A DNA stretch of 64,000 nt, from NCBI RefSeq assembly GCF_900102135.1, contig NZ_FMVJ01000006.1:1-64000 (forward strand), read 5' to 3'. Shown piece after piece: positions 8,255 through 16,910 of the stretch. Each line of letters starts with the position of its first letter. The first letter of the stretch is position 1. The notes below the pieces were generated by a model, which was not told where the DNA came from, did not search any database, and worked only from the letters and a program-made list of their open reading frames with translations. A program made the translations under genes and the position numbers. The DNA comes from Microvirga guangxiensis (GTDB taxonomy: Bacteria; Pseudomonadota; Alphaproteobacteria; Rhizobiales; Beijerinckiaceae).

Positions 8255-9259
8255 TCAGGCTGCGCGGCCGACCCGATGCACCGTCTTCTCGACTTTCTCC
8301 ACCTGCGTCGTCACGTTCTGAGACGCTTCTTCCGCAATCTGGATAGCGAGTTCGGCAATGCGCCGGCTGTTGTCGATGGTCAGTTCCATGTTATCGCGGA
8401 TCAGGAAGGCTTGAGCCGCAATCAGATCAGCCATGGACCGACATTGCGCAAGAGCTGCTAGATTATCGATGTTCCTGTTTAGGCGCTTCTGGCTGAGCTC
8501 GAGGCATTCGCGTGAGACGTCCTGAAGCCCATGCGTTAAAGCCGATCCCGACTGTGCTGCAGCCCGAAGGTTCTGCGTGGCCTCCACAGCCATCGATTGG
8601 GAGCCTCCATCCTGGCGCCCGAGCATCTGCAGAGCCTGTCCGGTCGAGCGGCGAGTGAGTTCGGAGAATACGGTAAAGCTGTTCTCGAACGCCTGCTGCA
8701 TGGTTCGGGCAAGCGCTTGAGCGCTTTCCGCACTGGCGCGCATGGTATCGACCCACTCATCCGCAGCATGTTGAGATGCTCCAGTCCGCTCCCGGATATT
8801 CTGTGCTTCGGCTCGTTTCGTTTCACCGATGCTCGCCATAGTATCCTCCACCTGTTCGATGACCGCCTCCGCCTCCTCCTCGCTGAGAACTTCCAGAACG
8901 GCAGGAATGAGCTCTTTTCTGTCATCGCGAATGTGTTGCTGGAAGACGCTTCTCAGCCGGGCGATGCGACCGAGAAACTCACTGCTGTTCTTCGGCATTC
9001 GCTCCAATTCTTCCAGAAGAGCGATGGTTTCCTGATTGTCGTTGACTGCCGACTGCACGAGATCCTGCATCCCGTGCCGCCTCAGGACTGGGAAGAGGTG
9101 CTGCTCCTGGAGGGTTGCCAGGAGTTCCAGTTCCTCCTTCAAATCAGCGAAGAGGCGTTCGCGCGTCTTTAGCGCCGTGTCGGTTGTGGCAAGAAGCCTC
9201 TCAAAAAGCTCGTTCGCCTTGTCCGGCGGCGTCTGGCTGAACCGTCTATGATTGGGCAT
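8255..9259 (-). CDS. hemerythrin (HHE) domain - phasin domain fusion
   Basis: 334 residues. The N-terminal part (about 15-140) is a four-helix HHE region with LQEQHLFPVLRRHG and QQHIRDDRKELIPAV, which supply the His/Glu residues of a di-iron site. The C-terminal part (about 180-325) matches phasin proteins: LRAAAQSG ... ECLELSQKRLNRNIDNL ... LIAAQAFLIRDNME, then an amphipathic helix. Phasins coat polyhydroxyalkanoate granules; hemerythrin domains bind O2 or handle iron and redox stress. The fusion suggests a granule-associated oxygen or redox sensor, which is inference. ATG at 9259 is used; a GTG at 9298 would add 13 unconvincing residues. The gene appears monocistronic. Confidence 0.8.
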   Translation of the reverse strand: MPNHRRFSQTPPDKANELFERLLATTDTALKTRERLFADLKEELELLATLQEQHLFPVLRRHGMQDLVQSAVNDNQETIALLEELERMPKNSSEFLGRIARLRSVFQQHIRDDRKELIPAVLEVLSEEEAEAVIEQVEDTMASIGETKRAEAQNIRERTGASQHAADEWVDTMRASAESAQALARTMQQAFENSFTVFSELTRRSTGQALQMLGRQDGGSQSMAVEATQNLRAAAQSGSALTHGLQDVSRECLELSQKRLNRNIDNLAALAQCRSMADLIAAQAFLIRDNMELTIDNSRRIAELAIQIAEEASQNVTTQVEKVEKTVHRVGRAA

Positions 9260-9624
9260 AGTGTCTCGCTGTTGTGACAAAGTGTGTTTTTGGATCACTT
9301 AACTCGAATGCAAACTGGCAACTGAACTGAACGCAGGCATACAAGCCGCAAGGCTTCACCCCTGACCGAAGGTTTGAGGGGGAAGCCATCACGATCATGC
9401 TCACAGGTAGGCTGCTTCTCTGGCGCCTGACGACACAGCGGAATGTCTGTGTTTTCCTCTTCGGAGTATCTAGGACGCGAGCACGTCGCTATTGTTTTGA
9501 TTAATGTGTGTTAATTTTGGGGCGCCGGCCAAAATTGATGGATACGCCAGCGCGTGAGGAACCATGTCCCCACGCGTGAAATGATTCAGAGCTTTGTGTC
9601 TGGAGAAAGCGTTCCAGGGCTAAA
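9260..9624. other. intergenic region without a gene
   Basis: 365 bp between the hemerythrin-phasin gene and the 3' end of the GST gene. It must hold the promoter of the former on the minus strand. I see no convincing ORF, RNA structure or repeat; an AT-rich patch at about 9490-9520 (TTGATTAATGTGTGTTAAT) is the most promoter-like segment. Confidence 0.4.
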
Positions 9625-10329
9625 TTATGGGCGCTTCGGAATCTCCAGCCCGCGCTGCACGGCAGGGCGGGCGAGGCCACGTTCCAACCAGGCGGGTACG
9701 TTCTTGAGCTTGTCGTATTCCACGAGTTCTCCAGCACCGTAGAAGCCGACGAGATTGCGTACCCAGCCGAGCAGCGAAATATCGGCGATGGTGTATTCGT
9801 CACCCATGATCCACTGGCGGCCCATGAGGCGCGTCTCCAGAACGCCGAGCAGGCGTTTCGACTCCGCGCGATAACGCTCCAGAGGCCGCTTATCCTCGAT
9901 CTCGCGTCCAGCGAACTTATGAAAGAAGCCGAGCTGGCCGAACATCGGGCCGACTGCAGCCATCTGGAAGAATACCCATTGGATGGTCTCATAGCGCTGG
10001 CCTGCATCCTTCGGCAGGAACTGGCCGCTCTTTTCCGCGAGGTACAACAGAATTGCTCCGGATTCGAAGAGAGCGAACGGCTTTCCTCCTGGTCCATCGG
10101 GATCGATGATGGCCGGGATTTTGCCGTTGGGATTGAGCGACAGGAATTCCTCGGTCCAAGTCTCGTTCGCGCCGATATTGATCGCATGCGGCTCGTAAGG
10201 CAGGCCGATCTCTTCCAGCATGATGGAAACTTTGACGCCGTTGGGCGTGGGCAGCGAGTAAAGCTGCAGCCGGTCGGGATGGGCTGCGGGCCAGCGGCGG
10301 GTGATCGGGAAAGCGGAGAGGTCTGCCAT
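9625..10329 (-). CDS. glutathione S-transferase, YfcG/YghU-like
   Basis: 234 residues. The thioredoxin-like N-domain (about 14-95) contains LYSLPTPNGVKVSIMLEE and the glutathione-binding NPNGKIPAI and FESGAILLYLAEK; the all-helical C-domain follows. Thr-Pro-Asn in the active-site loop is typical of the Nu-class (YfcG/YghU) enzymes, which act as disulfide-bond oxidoreductases on glutathione rather than as classical conjugating GSTs. ATG at 10329 is preceded by AGGAG; the longer open frame has no support. It is divergent from the SDR gene (86 bp apart). Confidence 0.9.
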   Translation of the reverse strand: MADLSAFPITRRWPAAHPDRLQLYSLPTPNGVKVSIMLEEIGLPYEPHAINIGANETWTEEFLSLNPNGKIPAIIDPDGPGGKPFALFESGAILLYLAEKSGQFLPKDAGQRYETIQWVFFQMAAVGPMFGQLGFFHKFAGREIEDKRPLERYRAESKRLLGVLETRLMGRQWIMGDEYTIADISLLGWVRNLVGFYGAGELVEYDKLKNVPAWLERGLARPAVQRGLEIPKRP

Positions 10330-10414
10330 GAAATGCTCCTGAGGCGTGCCTGCGATTGAACTCAAGCCTCTGTGAATTGTTAACGGCTGGTCCGATTCAA
10401 GGAAAGAGCGCGGG

Positions 10415-11413
10415 ATGGCACGGAACGATGACGGTTCGGTTTCACGGCGAGAGATGGTTGGCGGTGCGGCCGTCGGCCTGGCTTCGGCAATGTCCGGCCC
10501 AGCCGCTGCGCAAGGCGCAGGTACAAGGAGTGTCGCCATGGAAGATCCGACTACGAAATATCCGAAGCCGCCCTTTTCCTCTCAGTCCCAGCCTTGGCCA
10601 GGGCTAGCGGGGCAGATGGACCCGCGTCCCGATCATGGTGAGACGAGCTATAAAGGCTCAGGGCGGTTGCAGGGGCGTAAGGCCCTGATCACGGGCGGCG
10701 ATTCAGGCATGGGACGCGCAGCCGCGATCGCCTATGCCCGCGAGGGTGCCGACGTGGCGATCAGCTATTATCCCAGCGAAGAGCCGGATGTTCGCGAAGT
10801 GATCGCACTCATCGAGAAGGAGGGTCGCAAGGCCGTGGCTCTTCCAGGTGACATTCAGGATGAAGCTCTTTGCCGGCGCATCGTTGCGGATGCCGTGCGC
10901 GAACTCGGTGGTCTCGATATCCTCGTCAACAACGCCGCACGCCAGCAGCAGCGGCAGTCGCTTCAAGATATCACGAACGAAGATTTCGATGCGACGATGA
11001 AGACGAATATCTATGCCATGTTCTGGATCACCAAGGCGGTGTTGCCTCATCTGAAGCCGGGGGCGGCGATCATCCAGACCACTTCGGAACAAGCCTACGA
11101 TCCGTCTGAAAATCTCGTCGATTACGCGATGACCAAGGCGGCGATGATGAGCTTCACGAAGTCGCTGGCGAAGCAACTCGGTCCCAAAGGCATCCGCGTG
11201 AACGGCGTTGCTCCGGGGCCGATCTGGACGCCGCTTCAGGTCAGCGGCGGAGCGACGCAGGAGAAGTTGCAGCAATTCGGCGGCGATACGCCGATGGGCC
11301 GTCCTGGTCAGCCGGTGGAGCTGGCGTCGATTTACGTGCAGCTGGCCGCATCCGATGCAAGCTATGCGACGGGTCAGGTCTATGGCGCTGCCGGTGGCAG
11401 CGGACAGCCTTAA
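10415..11413 (+). CDS. SDR-family oxidoreductase with Tat-like signal (YghA-like)
   Basis: 332 residues. The N-terminus has a twin-arginine motif (SRREMVGGA, 10-18) and an Ala-rich hydrophobic stretch, so export by Tat is likely. The Rossmann domain has the cofactor motif TGGDSGMGR at 93-101, NNAA at 172-175 and catalytic Y237/K241 in YAMTK. The 40-residue segment before the Rossmann fold (KYPKPPFSSQSQPWPG) is typical of YghA-like dehydrogenases that are often annotated as glucose dehydrogenases. The substrate is unknown. AAGGAAAG precedes the ATG. It is convergent with the DUF2778 gene, 5 bp between stop codons. Confidence 0.88.
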   Translation: MARNDDGSVSRREMVGGAAVGLASAMSGPAAAQGAGTRSVAMEDPTTKYPKPPFSSQSQPWPGLAGQMDPRPDHGETSYKGSGRLQGRKALITGGDSGMGRAAAIAYAREGADVAISYYPSEEPDVREVIALIEKEGRKAVALPGDIQDEALCRRIVADAVRELGGLDILVNNAARQQQRQSLQDITNEDFDATMKTNIYAMFWITKAVLPHLKPGAAIIQTTSEQAYDPSENLVDYAMTKAAMMSFTKSLAKQLGPKGIRVNGVAPGPIWTPLQVSGGATQEKLQQFGGDTPMGRPGQPVELASIYVQLAASDASYATGQVYGAAGGSGQP

Positions 11414-11418
11414 ATCGG

Positions 11419-12510
11419 TCAGGAGGAGCGTCCGCGTCTGACGATGCGCGGTAGGAGATCCTGTTGGCTGCCTGCCGTGACGACCATGCGATTGACCTCG
11501 CCTCGGAGGAATGCCTGCAGGAACCGGTTGTAGTCCTTGAACGATACGCAGCCGTTCGAATCTCCATTCGGCCCCAGCAGGTAACTGTGAGCGAGAATTC
11601 CATCGCGGCCATAGATGGCTGCGCTGCCGCCGACCGGGTTCATGCGGATGGCGCGAACGCCGTGGAAGAGGGCCTCGCGTTCGGTGAGAATATATGTGCC
11701 GGGCGGTGTCGCGCCTTTCATGCGCACATTGACGAAGCGTGGATCGTCCATCTTGTCGCCAAGACCGGAATGGGCCTCCAGCCGCTCGCCGTTGGGCATG
11801 ATGACCACCTTGGCGCTGATATCGTAGATCGCCGTCTTGTTGCCTGCTGTGATGGAAGGGTTGAGCCGAGCGGTCGGCGCAATGCTTCCGGTGCTGATCG
11901 CAGCATAGCCGAGAGCGGAATCCGGAGGCGTCGCAGGCTTGATGCCGAAGAGCTTCTCGAAGAAGGTCGGGGTCTTGTCCGGGGCGCTCGGTGCAGCGGC
12001 AACCGTAATGGGCGCGGAGGTCGCTACGCGCGTCGCCCTCGGCGTCTCGGGCTTTGGCGCAGCCGCGATCCGAAACTCTGCAGGGCGTGGCACGGGCAGC
12101 GGCACGGGAGCTCGCGCGAACTCCTGCACAGGCGCAGGATCAATGTTCGCCGGGATAGCTGGAGCGACCGGCGTAGCTGCGATAGCGACACGCGGAGCAT
12201 TGAATGGCCGGAAGGTCGTTGCAAGCGGTGCGTTATGTGCAAAGGCAAGCGCCTCTGCCTTCATGGTGAGTTTCGGATCAACCGGAGACCATTCGTCGGC
12301 TACGGGCGCAGCGATTTCGATAGGAGCCGGAGCAGGCGCCGGATTTGCGATGTCGGCAGCGATCTCGATTTTCGGAGGTGCGTCCTGGACTTGCAGCTTT
12401 GCGTAGAACGCGACAGGGCACATCGAAATGACCACGAGGGCAGCTGTCACGAAAGAACTGCGCAGATTTTTCCGCCGAACGGGGCGTGACGGGTAGCGGT
12501 AATGCACCAT
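11419..12510 (-). CDS. DUF2778 protein (Tlde1-like L,D-transpeptidase fold)
   Basis: 363 residues. A membrane or signal segment lies near residues 18-37, followed by about 180 residues of Pro/Ala-rich linker. The C-terminal DUF2778 domain (about 235-350) has VVIMPNGERLEAHSG, HGVRAIRMNP and the nucleophile motif PNGDSNGCVSF, the DUF2778 version of the YkuD His-Cys site. Tlde1 toxins of this family are type VI effectors acting on peptidoglycan stem peptides. Here there is no visible T6SS, VgrG or immunity gene, and the N-terminal anchor suggests an endogenous periplasmic enzyme in this lineage; that is inference. Confidence 0.82.
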   Translation of the reverse strand: MVHYRYPSRPVRRKNLRSSFVTAALVVISMCPVAFYAKLQVQDAPPKIEIAADIANPAPAPAPIEIAAPVADEWSPVDPKLTMKAEALAFAHNAPLATTFRPFNAPRVAIAATPVAPAIPANIDPAPVQEFARAPVPLPVPRPAEFRIAAAPKPETPRATRVATSAPITVAAAPSAPDKTPTFFEKLFGIKPATPPDSALGYAAISTGSIAPTARLNPSITAGNKTAIYDISAKVVIMPNGERLEAHSGLGDKMDDPRFVNVRMKGATPPGTYILTEREALFHGVRAIRMNPVGGSAAIYGRDGILAHSYLLGPNGDSNGCVSFKDYNRFLQAFLRGEVNRMVVTAGSQQDLLPRIVRRGRSS

Positions 12511-12691
12511 GGCGAACTCTACGCAACAACTCAGCTGCGCACGGCGTGTCCCAGCTTAAAGCGACCAGTCCCGGACGACGGGATTTACCGTGCGCGAAAG
12601 AACACTTTCACTCACCTCCATTGAACGACGGTTTGGTTAAAACATGGATAATCGAGAGCTCTGACGAACTTTGAGCCTCGACTTGCTTCAG

Positions 12692-12862
12692 TCAGCGCTG
12701 CGGGACGGTATCCGGGTTCGAGGGGATCTGCTTGATCGTTTCCTGGCTTGCCGCCCGGCCAGGGGCGCCTTCAGGATCCGTGTGAGTTTCCCTGAGAGCG
12801 AAAAAGATAACGATGACGGCGGCGGCGATGGACGCCAGCGCCACCCAACTGCGAGTACCCAT
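12692..12862 (-). CDS. small single-pass membrane protein
   Basis: 56 residues: one membrane helix at about 5-21 (WVALASIAAAVIVIFFAL) and a polar tail rich in Pro, Thr and Gln. No family recognised. The start at 12862 is supported by AGGAG about 8 nt upstream; the open frame extends further but without a ribosome site. About 230 bp upstream on the minus strand GGAAC (13113-13117), 17 bp and GGTT (13092-13095) resemble an EcfG-type general stress promoter; this is weak. Confidence 0.6.
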   Translation of the reverse strand: MGTRSWVALASIAAAVIVIFFALRETHTDPEGAPGRAASQETIKQIPSNPDTVPQR

Positions 12863-13189
12863 GATGGACTCCTGTGGGAGAAGAATGTCAGGGGGCAGAA
12901 CACATGTGAGTGACGCGGGTTCCTCGCCTGGAAAGAGGTTGCTCCGATATTCCTGAGGCATGCTCCAAGGAGCGAGCTCGATACCCTCGTCGAATTGTCC
13001 CCGCGGATAATGGCGAGGGATACGCCTTTATCGGCTTCGGGGCCGGTCGCCGTTCATGCGTACTAGAGCGAAGAGCCTACTTCCGAACCTGAACCAATCC
13101 CGCTAGTACATTGTTCCAGATAGGGGCGGCATAGCTGCCCCACGTTCTCGGCATTTGCAGCGCGGCGACAGGCCGGGTTACCTCACATC
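12863..13189. other. intergenic region, possible stress promoter
   Basis: 327 bp between divergent genes. It holds the EcfG-like GGAAC-N17-GGTT match on the minus strand (13092-13117) and an 8-bp GC hairpin at 13123-13141 with one G-T pair. No ORF here has a ribosome site or family match. Confidence 0.35.
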
Positions 13190-14086
13190 ATGGCTCTACG
13201 CGATTTCCTTCTGATGTTCCTGGTCTGCTTCGTGTGGGCAGCGCATACGGTCGTCAGCAAGCTCGTCGTGTCGGGCATGGAAATCCCGCCGTTGTTCTAC
13301 GCGGCGATCCGCTTCGGCATCGTGGGGTTCGTCACCTTGCCGTGGCTGCTGCCAGTGCCGAAGCCCACATGGCGCATGCTGCTCGTCGGATTCCTCATGG
13401 GCGGCGGCGGCTTTGCCCTGTTCTTCCTCGGCATCAAAACGGCGAGTCCGTCGAGCGCTTCCATCGTGGGGCAGCTCGGGCTTCCGATCACGACGCTGCT
13501 CTCCGTCGTCATGCTCGGCGAGAAAATCTACTGGAGGCGGGGCATCGGCATCGCGCTCACCTTCCTCGGAGGCGTGCTCGTCATGTGGGATCCGTCCAGC
13601 GGGTTTCCGTTGTCGGGCGGGCTTCTCCTTGTTCTGCTGGGGGCCGCGGCCGGGTCGGTGGCCGCCGTCATGATGAAGCAGATCAAAGGGGTCCGGCCGA
13701 TGCAGTTCCAGGCTTGGATCGGGCTCTCGTCCGTGGTGCCTCTCGCTTTCCTGACGGCGGGCCTCGAGTCCGGGCAGCTTACGCGCTCCATCGAAGCCGG
13801 GTGGCCCTTCGTGGCGGCGCTGCTGTTTTCCGCTCTCATCGTGTCCCTAGTCGCCCATACGATCTATTACGGCCTGATCGGCAAGTACCCCGCCAACCTC
13901 ATCGCCCCGCTGCTGATCATGAACCCGCTGTTGACGGTGATCATGGGCATCATCGTAACGGGCGACCGCTTCGACGCGCGGATGGCCCTCGGGACAGGTT
14001 TGGCTCTGTGCGGCGTGCTGATCATCGCGCTCAGGCGCAACCATGTCATGCCGCTCGCCACCGTGCTGTGGGGCCGCTTCCGCTAA
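13190..14086 (+). CDS. DMT-superfamily transporter (EamA repeats)
   Basis: 298 residues made of two EamA repeats, about ten predicted membrane helices. The first repeat starts at the N-terminus (FLLMFLVCFVWAAHTVVSKL) and shows SPSSASIVGQLGLPIT and LGEKIYWRR; the second begins near residue 150 and shows APLLIMNPLLTVIMGIIVTGDRF. Family members export or import amino acids, nucleobases or metabolites; the substrate cannot be assigned. ATG at 13190 begins right at the first helix. No adjacent regulator. Confidence 0.88.
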   Translation: MALRDFLLMFLVCFVWAAHTVVSKLVVSGMEIPPLFYAAIRFGIVGFVTLPWLLPVPKPTWRMLLVGFLMGGGGFALFFLGIKTASPSSASIVGQLGLPITTLLSVVMLGEKIYWRRGIGIALTFLGGVLVMWDPSSGFPLSGGLLLVLLGAAAGSVAAVMMKQIKGVRPMQFQAWIGLSSVVPLAFLTAGLESGQLTRSIEAGWPFVAALLFSALIVSLVAHTIYYGLIGKYPANLIAPLLIMNPLLTVIMGIIVTGDRFDARMALGTGLALCGVLIIALRRNHVMPLATVLWGRFR

Positions 14087-14199
14087 ACGGGCAGGCTATC
14101 AAAGAACATGCGGGAATGGCCTCGCGAGCATGTGGCTCCGAGGTTTGGGACGAGGGAGGGCGCGAGGAGGCGTCCGGCTCGTGTGTCTAGTGTGTGAAG

Positions 14200-14356
14200 A
14201 ACCTGACGGCTCCTCGCGCACGGTTTGTTTAGGCGTACACCGCATCTTGCAGCGATGGGCCTCCCATCCAGGCGCTGCGTCAGCGCCTGCACAGGACCGC
14301 CCCCAACCCCACACATGCGACGCCTCGCGAGCGCGCCCCTCGTTGGGTCGGGACAG
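14200..14356 (-). ncRNA. candidate structured ncRNA, possibly 6S RNA
   Basis: A near-consensus sigma-70 promoter (14362-14390) points into a stretch with no supported ORF that can fold as a long rod of about 155 nt. The ends pair through CUCGCG/CGCGAG, AGGCGU/ACGCCU and CGCAU/AUGCG; an asymmetric internal bubble follows; then GGGC/GCCC and UCC/GGG lead to a 9-bp hairpin (CAGGCGCUG, ACG, CAGCGCCUG). Length and rod-with-bubble shape resemble 6S RNA, which binds the housekeeping RNA polymerase. I cannot match the primary sequence to a known 6S from memory, so the identity is inference. The 3' end is approximate. Confidence 0.5.
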
Positions 14357-14361
14357 GCAAG

Positions 14362-14390
14362 GTTATAGCCCAGCTTAGGACCAAAGTCAA
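14362..14390 (-). promoter_or_regulatory. strong sigma-70-type promoter
   Basis: Reading the minus strand: -35 TTGACT at 14385-14390, a 17-bp spacer, and -10 TATAAC at 14362-14367. Predicted transcription start is near 14355. No ORF with a ribosome site follows, which supports a non-coding transcript. Confidence 0.7.
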
Positions 14391-14588
14391 GAACAAAGTA
14401 AGAACATTGCATCTGGCCCAGCCAGAGCCGGGGAGGCATATAAGGCTGCCACATGTTCCCTCATGCGGAAGGGAAGCGAGCCTGTCTTGTCACGCGAACC
14501 CCGGTTCCGCTGCGCCGCGCATTCGGAACCAAGAATTGACGGCGTCCGTTTGTCAGCATCGAGCTGGGGAGCTTTTCGGGAGGTACCG

Positions 14589-15944
14589 ATGCGCGCTCCG
14601 ACCACCCTGACGAGTCTTCCTTTGGCCTTCATCCTGTTGACACCCCTGCATGCTCAGGAGGTGCGTACCGGAGCCAAGGCCTTCGGCACCTGGCAGGATG
14701 ACGCCCCCGGTGTCAGCCGGCACATCACGCCCGCCGACCTGCCGCCGCCGAGCCTCACCGAAAATGATCCCGAAGCGCCGGATTTCGAGCGACTGCCGAA
14801 GGTTGTAGATGCGCCGCAAGGCAAGATGCCGAACGTGCCGCAGGGCTTCACGGTGCAGGTGGTTGCCAAGGATCTAAACAAGCCCCGCGTCATTCGGATT
14901 GCTCCGAACGGCGACGTCTTCGTGGCGGAGAGCGGAAGCGGTCGTGTCCTGGTCTTTCCCGCCGAGGGGGCCAAGGAGGGATCGGCGACACCCCAGGCCT
15001 TCGCCGAGAACCTGGACCGGCCATTCGGCATCGCATTCTATCCGTTGGTCGAGCCGCGCTATGTCTATGTGGCGGCGGCCAATCAGGTTGTGCGCTACCC
15101 GTACCGCACCGGCGACCGCAAGGCCCGGGGCTCGGCCGAGGTAATTCTTGCGGACATTCCGACCAAACGGCACTGGACCCGGGACCTGGCGGTCTCCCGC
15201 GACGGCCAACGGCTGTTCGTCTCCATCGGCTCAGCGTCGAATGTCGCAGCCGGGATGCCGGAGAGATCGTCAGATGAGATCAAGGCCTTCGAGAAGACAC
15301 ACGGTCTCGGCACCACGTGGGGCGAGGAGGAGAACCGGGCCGTAGTGCGCGTGATGGATCCGGAAGGCGGAACCGTCCGCAATTTTGCGACCGGCCTGCG
15401 CAACTGCTCCGGCATGACCATTCAGCCCGGCACAGACACCCTATGGTGCACGGGCAACGAGCGTGATCATCTCGGCCCCAACCTTGTGCCCGATTTCCTG
15501 ACCAGCGTGCGCGAAGGCGGATTCTACGGCTGGCCGTGGTACTACACGGGCGCCAACGAGGATCCGGCCCATGCCGGCGAGCGTCCCGACTTGAAGGACA
15601 AGGTGCTCGTTCCCGATGTCCTGCTCCAACCTCACTCCTCCACGATGCAAATCGTGTTCTACGACGCGAGCGCATTTCCGGCCGAGTATAGAGGCGACGC
15701 CTTCGCGACCATGCGCGGGTCCTGGAACCGGGAAGACAGGACTGGCTACAAGGTCGTTCGCGCGCGCATGAAGGACGGCAAGCCGACCGGCTTGTACGAG
15801 GACTTCATGACTGGGTTCGTGCTGGACAAGGACACGGTATGGGGGCGGCCGACAGGGATCGCGGTGGCGCAGGACGGTGCCTTGCTGGTCAGCGATGACG
15901 CCAACGGCACGATCTTCCGGGTGACGCATGGAGGATCCAGGTAG
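14589..15944 (+). CDS. PQQ-dependent sugar (sorbosone-type) dehydrogenase
   Basis: 451 residues. A signal peptide at about 1-20 (LPLAFILLTPLHAQE) sends it to the periplasm. The rest is a six-bladed beta-propeller: GFTVQVVAKDLNKPRVI, ENLDRPFGIAFYP, GLRNCSGMTIQP, EGGFYGWPWYYTG, GSWNREDRTGYKVV and RPTGIAVAQDGALLVSDD mark successive blades, the pattern of soluble sugar/L-sorbosone dehydrogenases. These oxidise aldoses or sorbosone with PQQ and pass electrons to the respiratory chain. No pqq genes are nearby. GGGAGG lies 5 nt before the ATG at 14589; the open frame upstream overlaps the ncRNA promoter side and is not used. Confidence 0.85.
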   Translation: MRAPTTLTSLPLAFILLTPLHAQEVRTGAKAFGTWQDDAPGVSRHITPADLPPPSLTENDPEAPDFERLPKVVDAPQGKMPNVPQGFTVQVVAKDLNKPRVIRIAPNGDVFVAESGSGRVLVFPAEGAKEGSATPQAFAENLDRPFGIAFYPLVEPRYVYVAAANQVVRYPYRTGDRKARGSAEVILADIPTKRHWTRDLAVSRDGQRLFVSIGSASNVAAGMPERSSDEIKAFEKTHGLGTTWGEEENRAVVRVMDPEGGTVRNFATGLRNCSGMTIQPGTDTLWCTGNERDHLGPNLVPDFLTSVREGGFYGWPWYYTGANEDPAHAGERPDLKDKVLVPDVLLQPHSSTMQIVFYDASAFPAEYRGDAFATMRGSWNREDRTGYKVVRARMKDGKPTGLYEDFMTGFVLDKDTVWGRPTGIAVAQDGALLVSDDANGTIFRVTHGGSR

Positions 15945-16050
15945 CCGATGCTCTATTTCAATCGGCAACAACCGTCGGAATGGTAACGAACACCTCAGCG
16001 CAGCCCGGCGCCTGAAATCTGCTAGGCGATCCAGCTGGTTTCAAAGGAAG

Positions 16051-16070
16051 CAGGGGAATGACTTCCCCTG
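16051..16070. terminator. possible bidirectional terminator hairpin
   Basis: A perfect 8-bp stem (CAGGGGAA / TTCCCCTG) with a TGAC loop lies between two convergent genes. The T-tract is weak on both sides (ACCTTT, CTTCCTTT). Confidence 0.45.
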
Positions 16071-16091
16071 ACCTTTGGCGGGGTTCGCATG

Positions 16092-16406
<315 letters not shown>

Positions 16407-16419
16407 CTACGGTTGGTCA

Positions 16420-16860
16420 TCAGGTTTCAGACGAATGCTTTCCGGATTTGGCCTCCAATTGCGGCCGCAACGATTCCAAGTCGTAGCCAGCCTCCGCCAC
16501 CGTTTGCAGGATCTCGTTGGGGGACAGGCGGTCGCTGGCCGCCAACGCCCAAAGGGTCGCCGAGCGTGTCCCCGAACGGCAGAAGGCGAGGGCCGGTTTC
16601 TCGGCTCCGGACATAGCCTCTCTGAACGCCTCGACCTGCTCTTCCGACAGCTGGCCTGAAACGATCGGGATGTGCCAATACCTGAGACCCAGGCGCTCCG
16701 CAGCGGCCGCCAGCTCCTGACTGCGGGGCTGATCCGCGGCCTCGCCGTCGGGGCGGTTGTTGATGATGGACCGGAAGCCTGCCGCCGCAGCTTCGGCGAG
16801 ATTCGGCTCCGTCATCTGGCCTCCGACCGAGATGTTGGGCGTCAGCTTGGTGATCTTCAT
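16420..16860 (-). CDS. TIGR01244/DUF442 family phosphatase-like protein
   Basis: 146 residues. The fold is a dual-specificity phosphatase/rhodanese-like P-loop: KLTPNISVGGQMTEPNL at the N-terminus, FRSIINNRPDGE, and the active-site loop AFCRSGTRSATLW with the nucleophilic Cys at about 103. This domain is found alone and fused to MBL hydrolases in sulfide/persulfide and biofilm genes (Blh). Either cysteine-phosphatase or sulfurtransferase chemistry is possible. AGGAAG precedes ATG 16860. Confidence 0.83.
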   Translation of the reverse strand: MKITKLTPNISVGGQMTEPNLAEAAAAGFRSIINNRPDGEAADQPRSQELAAAAERLGLRYWHIPIVSGQLSEEQVEAFREAMSGAEKPALAFCRSGTRSATLWALAASDRLSPNEILQTVAEAGYDLESLRPQLEAKSGKHSSET

Positions 16861-16910
16861 GCGATGTCTTCCTTCATGAGCGCCCAACCGAAGCGACGGG
16901 CCGTATCATC

